DNA of 23,153 nucleotides from NCBI GenBank assembly GCA_049999805.1, contig JBNGIO010005797.1:1-23153 (forward strand). The letters are read 5' to 3'. The stretch comes from Folioceros fuciformis (Eukaryota > Anthocerotophyta > Anthocerotopsida > Anthocerotales). The position numbers and the translations under genes are program-made. Shown one piece after another: positions 1-10,750 of the stretch. Position 1 is the stretch's first letter. Each line of letters begins with the position of its first letter. The notes under the pieces were generated by a model. The model was not told the DNA's origin. It saw nothing but the letters and a program-made list of their open reading frames with translations, and made no database searches.

Positions 1-54
1 GGTCTGAGAGTCGTCAGTAACCAGATGTTGATGGTTAGTGCTCTCGTTTTGCAG

Positions 55-998
55 GTGGGGCCAAATTGGACTTTGATAAATGCATTGCCACTCCAGCCTT
101 CATGCCGAAACTCGGCAAGGTCGTGGCTGATGAGCCGATTTTGCGTGTCTCGCTTTGAGTTCTGTTGAAGGTTTAAGTTGTGACTGGGTGCTGTGTCGAA
201 AAAGAGGGAGTGCCAGTGTGTGTCGGACCTCATTATTCTTTCTTGAGCAGGTGGCACGCATTTTAGGGCCTAGAGGGCTAATGCCAAATCCGAAGGTGAT
301 TTTTGGTTCTACTGAAAGGTTTTGTTGTCCTACAGTTCAGTTGGTTTAGTGTTGAAACGTAATTCGCTCTCTGGCAGGTGGGATCTGTCACAAACAATGT
401 TGCGGAAGCGGTGAAAGCTGCCAAGCAGGGACGAGTGGACTTCAGAGTGGACAAGACTGGCATCGTTCACGCAGGACTCGGCAAGGTAGGCTGTTCAAGC
501 CCTGGCCACTCCTGTAGCAAAGAAGTTCGTTCTCGTTGGTAGAGTAGGAATCGCTTCAGTCGTCGCCTCTCAGGAAACGGTAGCTTACTGATCAGCAATG
601 GTAACCTCTGACTAATAGGTGAGCTTCTCCGAAGCAGCACTGCTAGAGAATATCGCAGCTTTTGTAGCTGCGCTACTGGGAGCTAAACCCGTCGGGTTGA
701 AAAAAAGTGAGCATCTGCACACTTGTAACGTCGTTTCTTGTTTTGAAGTCTCCTCATGTTGTGGGTCAACTTATCTCCAGGCTCACGGTATGCGGGATAT
801 GTGCAAAAGGTTTATCTGACATCTACGGTAAGGATCGTTTTCCTTGGCCTCCGGTATAGTGTTCGTTTTGCGTTGTAAGCTATGAATACGAGAACAATCT
901 TTTTTTTGAGGGTGTAGATGGGTCAAGGTGTGCCGGTAACAGTTCAATCAGTGGCTGTGGCTGCTGACAACTACCTCAAGGCGACGGAAGTCCGGTGA
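55..998 (+). CDS. RPL1: Ribosomal protein uL1 (L1), organellar, 3' six exons
   Basis: C-terminal 143 residues of ribosomal protein uL1, which binds 23S-type rRNA at the L1 stalk and also binds its own mRNA in bacteria. Exons are 55-119, 251-295, 378-485, 619-706, 781-827 and 918-998 (stop TGA 996-998), joined by GT-AG introns of 74-133 nt; the 5' part lies outside the window. Diagnostic motifs in order: [10 protein letters not shown], the family signature [12 protein letters not shown] (exon 251-295), [24 protein letters not shown], then AKPVGLKK and STMGQGVPV. Bacterial and plastid L1 usually read AKGVYIK or AKGxYWK after the AKP motif; here it is [11 protein letters not shown], which I recall from the plant mitochondrial-type L1, so a nuclear-encoded mitochondrial protein is my inference. 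The family call is firm; the organelle is not. Confidence 0.92.
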
Positions 999-1625
999 AC
1001 CTGGCCTCATGTCGGTTGGAGTCCGACTATACCGGGAGATCTTCAAGCTTTTCGGAATGCCTCAATCTATGGGACCCGAAGTTTCTGGAGTTCCCCTAGT
1101 ACTCCTGCGAGACGTGGCCATCAGGATGCTCTTCGGAGAAGATGTGGGGCCATCGCCGAAGTCGGTTTGAGACTTCGGCCAGAAGCAAAGTTGCATCGAA
1201 GTCTGCTGAGCAAACTCGTCGTTGGAGAGGTGTAGTAGTTCTCAGAGGCGGTGCTCAGAGCTGTTGGTAGCTGTGAAGAGTGGCACATCCAATCGTGCTG
1301 CAGCGAACTGTCGCACGTCTTTGGGATCTGACCTGGTGGCCTTGAAGGACGCAAACTAGTTGTGTACATCGTGTCCACGGATCGAGCAATCTTGAAAGCC
1401 ATTTTTTCTTGAACAGTTTGGCTCCGATCACATCTGTAACAGAGCCATTTTTTGTGTTCGAATAAAAAAACCTAGTATCATGAAAGTTTTGTAGGTACAT
1501 ATTTATGAAAAAATATACCGTTAAGACCTCGTGTGGGGGATTGTCTTCCTGAATCGTGGCCGATGCACATCCTTGTGGGGCATGTAGGAAGGAGCATGCC
1601 CCATAGTCCTGTGTGGGGTACTCCG
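999..1625. other. 3' flanks of the convergent uL1 gene and CCD copy A
   Basis: No coding region recognised. This is the gap between two genes that converge on it. An AATAAA-like sequence at 1461-1466 (+) could be a poly(A) signal for uL1, about 460 nt after its stop; this is weak. The short open frames here have no similar copy elsewhere in the window and no family motif. Confidence 0.5.
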
Positions 1626-4600
1626 TCAAGCAGCGCTGGTTTGTGGGAAGTCTTCGCTTCTGGCGAGAACGTGCTCCGGCTCCTTCTCATAAATATACGT
1701 TCCGTGGTAACCGTATGGAACTCGCTGCGGAAGTTGTAGCTTTGCCACAGGCTCTCCGCTGAAGTTCCCTGCATCTAAGATGTACAACTGCAACACATCG
1801 ACCGCCCTTTTCTTGTGAGGACACGAACAACCCATGGCCATGTGCTGAGCTCAGTCCTGACTATCAATTTCAAAGCACAAGTCTGGGTGGGATGGGACGG
1901 AGTAGAGGGCGAGTCTTACGTAGGAGATTTCTGCTTCCTCGTCGTGAACGTAGGCAATCACCCACCCGTCATCCTCGACCTGGGCGTTGGGTCTTGCCAC
2001 AAACGAAGGTTCTGACACTCCCCAGTTGGTTCCCAGGTCGTGAAACTCCACCTTCAATTCCTGAAGGCAACAAGTGCTCAGCAGATTACACGGTTGCAAC
2101 CATGTGTACTTGCAGTCTGAACACTACAGCAATCTGTTCAAAGAATTCCCAAATGGAGCGAACCTCCTCTGCAGATTGTGGGACTGTCAGCTTGGCCCAC
2201 CCTGTCATTGCAGGAATACCTGCAACATCACGGACGCACAGCTGTGACAATCGGCAGGACACCAACAACTGGAGCAACGGCTTTTGCATGTGGGCGTGCG
2301 TACTCGTAAATTCCTTTTCCACATTATACAGAGACAAGTAGCCGTATTTGTTCTTGACACCGGTGTAAGAACGGTTTATGGTCGGACATTCCCCAGAGAA
2401 GGTGTATCCCGAGAGATCACGCTCCGAAACCTGATCTGTACGGCCAGAAAAGGGTTTGCTATTGAACGACACCGTTCGCAAAAGGATGCTTTGCCCGTTG
2501 CCCCGTTGTGATGGTCGGGAAAGGTACCTGCAACCATATCAAAGCGCCACTCGTGGACGTACCCGGCCAGGGCTCCGTCTCTGACGGGATCCAGTGCATG
2601 TCTAGGATCCACATTCTGCAGACCCCGAGCCAACCACTCCTTTCGATTTGGATCGTTTGGCAAAGGAATGATGGATCTCTGTGACCGGATCCCAATCACC
2701 ACAATCTGCACCCAATGATTCAAATGATAATGGCACCAATCGATCTCAGCTCAGTTGCAGGCTAGGAGGATCGAAAATCCATGTCCAGGAATCATGTAGT
2801 CGATCGGTCCAAGCTGGAGACGCTAGTCCTCACCTCGTCACCATCCTCGAAGGCGTTCACCTTGTGCCACGAGTGGCCTGCCGCTACAGGGAACCACTTT
2901 GTAGACTTGATGTCACCATAGCGGGGGAGTATCCCAACTCGGGATGCGTAATTCTCTTTGAATTCCACCAGGCTGTGATCCAGCAGCCGAGCAGGTTCAG
3001 AGCGGACTGTAAGGGTTTGGGTGCGCCAGGCAGGTGCTGTAGATGCTCACCTTCCTCCTCGAAGGACTCCAGACACGTCGACGACGAGAGGAAAGTCGAA
3101 GAAGATGGTGTACCTGCAAGAACAAACACCACCACTGTCACTCCGCATTCAGCCCGCAAACTTCCTGCATGGTCCCGCGCACCAACGAAATGAACAGACC
3201 GTCTTGTGATGGCAAGTTCGTGGCAAAAGGTGCAGTGGTCCAGCTCCAAGTCGAACTTGTGTACTAGCCTGACACCATCAGCTGCACATCCCAGTGTCGA
3301 CCAGATCGAGAGTGTCAAGTCTTCGTGATTGTACTTGTGTGGAGAGGGGACCCGGATCGCATGCCAAACTCGTAATTCTTACCGGACCATACTGCGAGCA
3401 GGCAATGCGGCTTGAAGGGACTGAAGCCAAAGATGATCAGCTCCTTAGTTTCAGGGTCACGCTGAACACAAGTACCAGAAGCAACTAAGAATTGTCTGAC
3501 ATGATACTTTTAGGGAAGAAAAAGAGCTCTGACTGGAATTCATGATCATTGGCACGCATGTGCCTCACCATGGGGTACGCAGTGACGCGACGGGTCCATT
3601 GGCCGTTACAGCCATCCCAGGCCCCGATGGTAGTCAGGTCTGACACTGACAGATTGAACTCATGGGGAAGGTCACCATCAGCAACGGCGAAGTACCTTCC
3701 AGCATGTTGGAACACATGAGTATTGCATGTGGGCTTGGTAACCTGGAAAAACCGGGCCTACATGGGGACACATTCACCACAGCGGCATGTGAAGCAATAG
3801 TGAGCGCAGCCGCTGAATTAGTCTAGATTACAGCTGGTGCATAATGGTGGTGGTGGCGGTGGTGATGTATGTATACCAGGTTGAAGAAACGGCTCAAGGC
3901 AGTAGGCCCAACATCCCCATGAAAGGACGATAACCAAACGGGCTCTCCTCGCTCCTTTTCAAGCTCGTAGGATGGCGTGCTAATATATCTGTTCAGGTAA
4001 TCGGCCTTTCCTCCCTCCTCGAAGTATGTTGCGTGAAGCACCCCATCAGCTTCAAATGGGTGACACTCCAGTAATCCCAAGGGGCTACTGAGGCATCTCC
4101 CTCTAAACTGAGGATTGGGACCTGCACATCCAGCTCAACGCTGCTAATCAAATAAAAGTTCCTGCCATCTTCCACACACCGTCCTCAGAACCTTCTTCGG
4201 GTCAGAGCAATTGCAGATGACTAGTGAACACGTTCCCAAGCCACCCACCGTTCCTCATTGTACACTCCAGGAGGGAAATCAGTCGGAATGGCCCGAAACA
4301 CCACCCTCGCCGCCGTCTTCTTCGCAATCTCCTCCACAGGAGCCCAATTGCCCTGCAGACAAGCATTTGAGTAGTCTCTCTCTCTCTTCGTGGAGCAGAA
4401 CCTGCACCCGCCAGAGAAGGGGCACAGGATTCCCAATCTGAACAGACTTGTCACACAATTACCACCCACCTCGAAATGATGCAGAGAGCACTCTGCTTCT
4501 TTCAACAGCAATTGCACCACCTGAGTGAGAAGCCGCTCCTTCACGTCGTTGGCAATTCTTCCAATGCTCTGCAACAAATTCACCTCGTTCTCAACACCTT

Positions 4601-4936
4601 TCTGAACGCCGGGCCCAGAATCTTCGTCAATCACAGCTTGATGGCCCGAATCATGGAAATCCCGCAGAGCAGCTGCCCCCTCTATCTCAAGTGCTCGGCA
4701 GCGTACATCCGCTCCTCGCTCTTCCTGCAGTGAGATGTGCGAGAGTGAATCGAATTTCGTGTTTCCGAGTCTCAGACTGATCTGATCGGCGCGCCAAATA
4801 TACTAACCGTCTTGAGAGGAGAGCGCCATGACTGCCCCCTCAAGCTGGGCAGTATGTGTGCCGATTTGTTGGTGGGAGATGTTGGACGCGTCCTGCTTCC
4901 GAGGAGCCTCGATACAGGGTGCGGAACCGAAGCCAT
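1626..4936 (-). pseudogene. Carotenoid cleavage dioxygenase family, copy A (frameshifted, ligand lost)
   Basis: RPE65/CCD-superfamily gene, 14 exons read downward: 4936-4808, 4724-4521, 4352-4249, 4121-3877, 3757-3569, 3461-3383, 3281-3200, 3113-3051, 2972-2834, 2705-2528, 2435-2304, 2219-2164, 2060-1920, 1787-1626. Recognised motifs: GNWAPVEEIAKKT, GPNPQF, NTHVFQHAGRY, RDPETKELIIFGF, CHELAITRR, SRVGILPRYGD, WHKVNAFEDGDE, VPYGYHGTY. Exon 1 (43 codons, starting MASVPHPVSR, rich in Ser/Thr/Arg and without Asp/Glu) looks like a transit peptide. Two lesions: one extra base near 4257-4259 in exon 3 shifts the frame just before the conserved RNG of RNGPNPQ, and the first iron ligand (His in TAHPL of copy B) is Tyr, codon 3575-3577. 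The FGKxN motif of the other copies is FFQVT here, and exon 5 has two extra codons. Splice sites and all other exons remain open, so decay is recent or the extra base is a sequencing error. Confidence 0.85.
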
Positions 4937-5049
4937 ATGCCTGGCAGACTCGAACGTGGAATCAAACCTGCCCCTTGCGCGCGCGTCCAGACGGTGGAAG
5001 ACGAGGAATATATAACTTCGCCACAGTATATACATAGAGAACGTTCGCA

Positions 5050-6189
5050 CCATGGTAGAAAAAAACGTAAATACTAAAAAAACACGCAGCTCCTCTAGAC
5101 TCCGAAATGCACGGAAGAGGTATCACATTTCTCGGGCTTTTGTTTTCAACTTATTTTTCAATTTTACTGACATCTTCAGACTTTCTGGATATGTTCATTA
5201 TTCACTTTCCCTAAACCCTAAACCACCTATATTCCTTGCTACCATTGTCCAAAAGTCGAACACAAGTTGCCTAGACGCATTCTAATGCTGTACCTTAAGC
5301 CTGTAGTTGCTAGACGCATTCTAATGCTGTACCTTAAGCCTTTAGTTGCTAGCATGCAATGTTAGACGTACTTGTTGAGCTCACCTTTTCTATCCTCTTG
5401 ATTCATAATCAAGACTACTATCTCACCAACGGTCTCATGCACTAAAAAGAATTGCCACGAGGACTTCACAATCATGTACAAGCTCTCACCAGTACTAGGC
5501 TAACGACTATGCCATAGATCTTGATGCAAACTCTTCCTTATCTTATCAAAGCAAACACCCACTTATCTTCTCAAAGGAATGAGAAATCTGACTCATCAGG
5601 GCTATGGAACAAGGATCTAAATTGAATCCCTTGTTAAAGACTTTATTGTTATAGAACACAACAATCCTAGACTATACACATCTATGCACTGCGTCCACAA
5701 AGTACTGGAAAGAGACATAGAGAGGAAGTAACAAGAGACTGTAGCTGGTTCATATAAAGTACGAGGAAGGAAATGGAAGAAGACACCACACCACTCTTGG
5801 AGAAGTGGCAAGAGCTTTATGAAAAAAAGCATTCATAGATTTAGTACAAAATTAGACCAAGATGGTTTGACATGAAATTTGCAGGCAATATGGGAAGAAA
5901 AGTGGGGACAACAAATGGGGAATGACATAACAAACTTCAAGTCTATGGACAAACATCATTTCTATGTATCTTATTGAAACTTAAAAACATAATAGTCAAG
6001 GTTGTTTTTTTAAGTGGGTAAGAATGCACTGGGATGTAGTATCGATGGTTTTTTTATTTCTTACAAATAACACTTTACCATGGTAGGATTAATATTTCGT
6101 ATATTTTTTATTGGTTAGGCAACGTGGAGCAAGCTCCAACAAGGGAATCCAGGACTTGCGCGCAAGAAATCTAAACCCTACCAAAGAAT
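5050..6189. other. AT-rich intergenic insert, no gene recognised
   Basis: A clear drop in GC compared with the flanking genes; no family motif found on either strand. It holds one 39-bp tandem duplication (listed separately) and a short CCCTAAACCCTAAA motif near 5210-5223, which resembles two plant telomere units and may be a chance or interstitial copy. Upstream of copy A, TATATAA at 5009-5015 could be a TATA box about 75 nt before that gene's ATG on the minus strand; this is only positional evidence. Confidence 0.4.
5271..5348. repeat. Tandem direct repeat, 39 bp x 2
   Basis: Two adjacent copies at 5271-5309 and 5310-5348, beginning CTAGACGCATTCTAATGCTG, differing by about one base. A third start (GCTAGCATGC) follows but diverges at once. 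No coding role seen. Confidence 0.9.
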
Positions 6190-6330
6190 GGTCACACGGG
6201 CGGCACGGAATTAGTGGAAGGCAGGGTACACAAAACGGTCATACGGGCGGCACGGAATTAGTGGAAGGCAGGGTACACAAAATGGTCATACGGGCGGCAC
6301 GGAAGTAGTGGAAGGCAGGGTACACAAAAT
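6190..6330. repeat. Minisatellite, 47 bp x 3
   Basis: Three head-to-tail copies at 6190-6236, 6237-6283 and 6284-6330. The unit begins GGTCATACGGGCGGCACGGA and ends near GGGTACACAAAA. Copies differ at only a few bases. The period is not a multiple of three, so the open frames across it are not evidence for a protein. Confidence 0.93.
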
Positions 6331-6710
6331 GTTCACAGCACCTGAAGGATTCTGGTGGGGAGAATTGTTTCACTTTCCTACAGTCACTCCTAGTAAGAGT
6401 GGCAAAGTTGTTAAGAAAAGGGGCTTTGCCGAGGTCTGGTTGAGGACCACCGACAACCCACCGTGGCAGGGGCGTGGACTGAATGCCATCTACTCATGAT
6501 CTGCCGGTAGTCCTTAAGGGCACGGTGCCATCGTCCTCCACATGTTGGACATTGTTGGCCGCCATTGTGCCAGCCGGCATGTGGTGTGATACTGACGGAT
6601 TGATCTCGATCGGTAGTCTTGCTGACATCCCAGAACGTGGGGATGGTGCACGGTAGTAGGATGCACAATCTTGCCATGTACCCTCACCTCCATACACACA
6701 CCCAAAGTGC
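6331..6710. other. Spacer before kinase relic, possibly more of the relic
   Basis: No intact gene. On the minus strand the part at about 6560-6620 weakly resembles the catalytic-loop region of the lectin receptor kinase at 21930-21970, as expected if the relic extends this far. The match is too poor to assign boundaries. Confidence 0.3.
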
Positions 6711-6905
6711 AGCTCCCCGTGTGGTGCTCAGCCTGGTCATGATCAGCCAGTCCAGCCCCAGTGGAGCAGAGGTGGTCTGCCGGGCTGCCTCTCCATATAT
6801 GTATTTTTGTGCACCATAGGAATCTCGTCATACAAAAGGCAACAGCCTGTCGATGCAACGAGGCTTCTGTGGCTCAGCTTATCCGGTCAGATGGTGGTCA
6901 GCTGC
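6711..6905 (-). pseudogene. Lectin receptor kinase relic 1 (kinase-domain fragment)
   Basis: The minus strand aligns with the intact receptor kinase at 22000-22220. Just after a CAG acceptor-like sequence it reads LTTI, a stop, then KLSHRSLV, against VTTIGKLSHKNLV in the intact gene. Further on, MERQPGRPPLLHWGWTG matches the region MPNGSLADHL to VGLNWP. It contains in-frame stops and frame changes, and no catalytic loop or DFG can be read. It lies between CCD copies A and B, where a duplicated kinase gene is expected. What I can defend is homology at nucleotide level plus decay; the outer limits are uncertain. Confidence 0.7.
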
Positions 6906-7537
6906 ACGTACTGGACCATCGTGGAGGCATCATGCAATTCAGAATCTGAATCATCGACTTGCCTCCGCCACAGACTGCTCATCTCCATGCTGAACCTCTC
7001 ATGGATTCATTTCCCGAGTATGTTCGATTCGAGATCGAACAAGTGGATGTGCAGAACTCGTCTCAGATGTCGGTTAGACCAATAGATCAAATTGTAGCCC
7101 CAATTCTTCTTCTTCACTCGCAAGCGTAGAGCTGGTCACTGGTGGAGACTTTCATGCCAGCGGCATCTGGAGCTGTCGAGCACATGTACAGTTGAATGCT
7201 TGCACGAGAGCATCGGAAAACAAGCAACTCCTTACGTACTTTTTCTCGTGGTCTTCTATCACATAGTGGGAATAGCACTGAGATTCTCACTTTCAGCATT
7301 CAGTAGAGCAAGAATGTCAGTCTAAGTGAAACACCTGTTACAGTTGTGGAACTACACGTGGCACTTGCGATAATGTCAAAGTGCCTCATCACAGTGCCCA
7401 GTTATGCCTTATCACATATCTGACTGCACCTTTTCCATGATACGAGCTCGTGCGTGTGACTGTACAGCGCTCTCAGCCAATGTATTTTCAAATCTCACTT
7501 GCATCTTTTAATGTGGGGAGTGCTTCTCAAAAGTCCT
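6906..7537. other. Kinase-relic 5' flank and CCD copy B 3' flank
   Basis: No gene called. Segments at about 7170-7215 and 7318-7420 resemble 15090-15120 and 15678-15780, at the matching place beside copy C, so this stretch belongs to the duplicated unit. It should correspond to the 5' half of the decayed receptor kinase, but I cannot read a lectin domain in it. Confidence 0.45.
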
Positions 7538-10500
7538 TCAAGCAGCGCGGCTCGGTGGGGAGTTTTTGCTTCTGGCCAGAACGTGCTCCGGCTCCTTCTC
7601 ATAAAAATACGTGGCGTGAAAACCATAGGGAACTCGCTGAGGGAGTTGCAGCTTTGCCACAGGCTCTCCGCTGAAGTTCTGAGCATCTATGATGTACAAC
7701 TGCATCACCATGCCGTTGTCAGGATTAAATCTTCATGGGCACCACACATGGCATTGTGATTGACTGCAACTTGTACGCAGAAGATTGGGGCCGTGGGATA
7801 GAGCAGAAGATCTCTCTTACGTAGGATATCCCTGCTTCCTCGTCGTGAGCATAGCCTACCACCCATCCATCATCCTCGGCCTTGGGATTGGGTCTTGCTA
7901 CAAAGGATAGTTCTGACACTCCCCAGCAGGTTTCCAAATGGTGAAACTCTGCTTTCAACTCCTGCAGGCAACAGCGCTCAGGAGATAGAGTAAGAGCTCG
8001 AATGGAGCAGCAATGCTACTTCAGCTGGTTTTTGTGAGGAAGTTTAAAATGCAGCCAACCTCATCTGCAGACTGTGGGAGTATAAGCTTGACCCAACCTG
8101 TAAAAGAAATACCACCTGCAACACCCCGCTCTTGCAGTTTATAACACTGGCCAGAGACAAGAACTGGATGAAGAATTGCGTATGGGTAATTGCGGCCGAT
8201 GCATACCTCTCTTCGACTTTTCTGGGTTGGACAGGGCCATGTAACCGTATTTGTTCTTCACACCCGCGTAAGAACGGTTTATGATCGGATATTCCCCAGA
8301 AAAGCTGTATCCTGAGAGATTGCGCTCTGAAACATCCCCTGTGTCCAGAAAGGGGTTGCAATCAGCCGATATCTTCTTCCCGAGGACATTCAAATGCTCT
8401 TACAGAGCTCTGCTGGCCCTCCTTCGTGTTGTGATGGTCAGGAACTGTACCTGTAACCATATTAAAGCGCCACTCGTAGACAAGGCCGGCCAGGACTCCG
8501 TCAATTGCAGGATCTCCTGCATGTTTAGGATCCACAATCTGCAGACCGCGAGCCCACCATTCCTTCCGATCTCCTAGGGGTGGAAAAGGGACGATGGCTC
8601 TCCTTGACCGAACCCCAATCACTACAACCTACCCGGGCCCATGGTTCCCATGAGAGTGGAATCAATCAGCTCCTTGTCAAGAGAATCCAAAGTGCATGTC
8701 GAGACTGGAATGGATCCGTCCAGGTCCGTGAATAAGCTAGTCCTCACCTCGTCACCATCCTCGAAGCTATTCACCTTGTGCCACGAGTAGCCTGCCTCCA
8801 CAGGGAACCACTTGGTAGACTTGCTGTCTCCATAGCGGGGGAGTATCCCAACTCGGGACAAGCCAGTCGCTTGGAAATCCAGCAGGCTGTACTCCAGCAA
8901 CACAGGATGTTTAGTTCAGAGCAGGCACGAAGGGATTGAGTGCGCCTGCCGGCTGCTGGAGATGCTCACCTTCCTCCACTCATGAGGCGGCCCACGTCGA
9001 AGTTAAGAGGAAAGTCGAACATGAGAGTATAGCTGCAAGGGCAAACGCAACCTCTGTCACTAGGCATTGAGCTTGACACTTTCGGCATCGACCCGCACCA
9101 ATGGAGTGAGCAAACCGTCTTGTGATGGCAATTTCGTGGCAGAAGGGGCAGTGGTCTAACTCCAAGTCGATCCTATGCACTATCCCTTGACCATCAGCTG
9201 CAGATCCCAGTGCCATCCATCGTTTTCAAGTTTCGGCAACTGTGCTTGTAAACCAAGCAGAATTGTGCTTGCGTGCCAAGGAGAGCGGGAGCATTTCAAA
9301 CACGAAACCCTTACCAGACCATACTGCAATCTCGAAATGGGGCTTGAAGGCGTTGAAGCCAAAGATGACGAGCTCGTTCGTTTCTGGGTCACGCTGAAGA
9401 CATTCACGACAGTCACCTACCTGTTGTCTGAGATGCCTTGGGAAGAGAGCACAGTGGGTGGAGTTCATGACTAGAGGCATTCCATGGCTTACCAGAGGAT
9501 GAGCCGTGAAGGGACGGTTCCATTGGCCGTGACAGCCATCCCAGACCCCGAGGGTGGTCAGGTCTGACAGGTTGAACTCATAGGGCATGTCGGCTTCAGC
9601 GACGGCGAAGTACTTTCCAGCGTGTTTGAACGTAGAAGTATTACATGTTACCTTGTTCACCTTTCCAAACCGCGTCTACAGGCGGACACATTCACGACAG
9701 CGACACCTGGATTTAGTACGATTGCTGACTCCCTGTGCAAGAGGTGCATGACAGTGATGGTGCTGGCGATGATACCATGTTGAAGAAGAAGCCCAGGGCG
9801 ATAGCCCAAGGATCCCCTTGGAAGGATGTCAACCAAACAGGCCTTCCTCTCTTCTTTTCAAGCTCGTAGCCTTCCGTTTTCACATATCTGTTGAGATAAG
9901 CAGCCTTTCCTCCCTCCTCGAAGAAGGTTGCGTGAAGCATGCCCTCACCCTCAAATGCGTGGTACTCCAATATTCCACAGGGACTGCTCATCCACTTGCC
10001 TCCAAATTGGGGATTGGGACCTGCGCAGCCAACTCCACGCTGCTTCCTTCAAACTCCCTTCCATCACCGACACCGTTGACAACCCTCGCCGGATTAGAGC
10101 AATGAAACGTGCGCAAGTTCCGAGGCCACTCACCATTCCTAACGTAAACTCCAGGTGGGAAGTCAGTTGGAATGGCCCCAAATACCACCGGCGCCGCCGT
10201 CTTCTCCCCAATCTCTGCCACAGGCGCCCAATTCCCCTGAAAACACGCATTTCAACAATGTTCGTTGTAATTTTAGAAAAGTGAGGCTCCTGCTACCTGC
10301 CAATTTGAAACAACCGGCTTCGGATTCCCAATCTCAACACACTTGTCCCGTCCCACCACAACCACACACCGTGAACTGATTGTCGGAGAATCCTGCGTCT
10401 CTGAAGACCAAGTGCGACACTTCGCTCAGAACGCGCTCCTTCAGGCCATTGGCGAGACTTGTGATGGTCGACAACAAGTCGGCCTCCTTCGCCACGCTGG

Positions 10501-10750
10501 GCCCGAACCCTTCCTCAACAGCAACAGCATCCTCATCCCGCGCATGCCCAGCAGCTGGCTCCGCAGCTTTCTCAAGCACTCGGCACCTCACATCCGCTCT
10601 TCCCGCTTCCTGCTGCGTGATGTCCAGGGGGCGCAGGCCAGGGGGACGCAAGGACTGTCCCCTGAAGGTGGACAGCCTCGAGACGGTTGGAGAAGTTGGA
10701 ATTGTCCCAGCCCAGGGAAACAGCCGTCCAATATCCGCAGCCCAGGCCAT
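7538..10750 (-). CDS. Carotenoid cleavage dioxygenase family enzyme, copy B
   Basis: Predicted 630-residue non-haem iron dioxygenase of the CCD/RPE65 superfamily, expected to cut a double bond of a carotenoid or apocarotenoid with O2. Exons: 10750-10421, 10236-10134, 10020-9776, 9675-9493, 9393-9315, 9197-9116, 9032-8970, 8886-8748, 8628-8451, 8338-8207, 8115-8060, 7961-7821, 7699-7538 (stop TGA). All junctions are GT-AG and in phase. The four iron-ligand histidines lie in TAHPL (codon 9499-9501), CHEIAIT (9136-9138), WHKVNSFEDGDE and VPYGFHATY. Other family motifs: GNWAPVAEIGEKT, YVRNG/GPNPQF, RDPETNELVIFGF, SRVGILPRYGD. The start is the ATG of MAWAADIGRL, matched by copy C; an in-frame GTG lies 12 codons earlier. 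It lacks intron 1 of copies A and C, so exons 1 and 2 are fused. The N-terminal 50 residues may target an organelle. Exact substrate unknown; zaxinone-synthase-like clade is possible. Confidence 0.88.

Noticed and set aside
1121-1402. Minus-strand open frame next to uL1
   Set aside because: No motif, no paralogue in the window, and it overlaps the likely uL1 3' UTR.
5210-5223. Telomere or interstitial telomeric array
   Set aside because: Only about two CCCTAAA units are present, too few to call.
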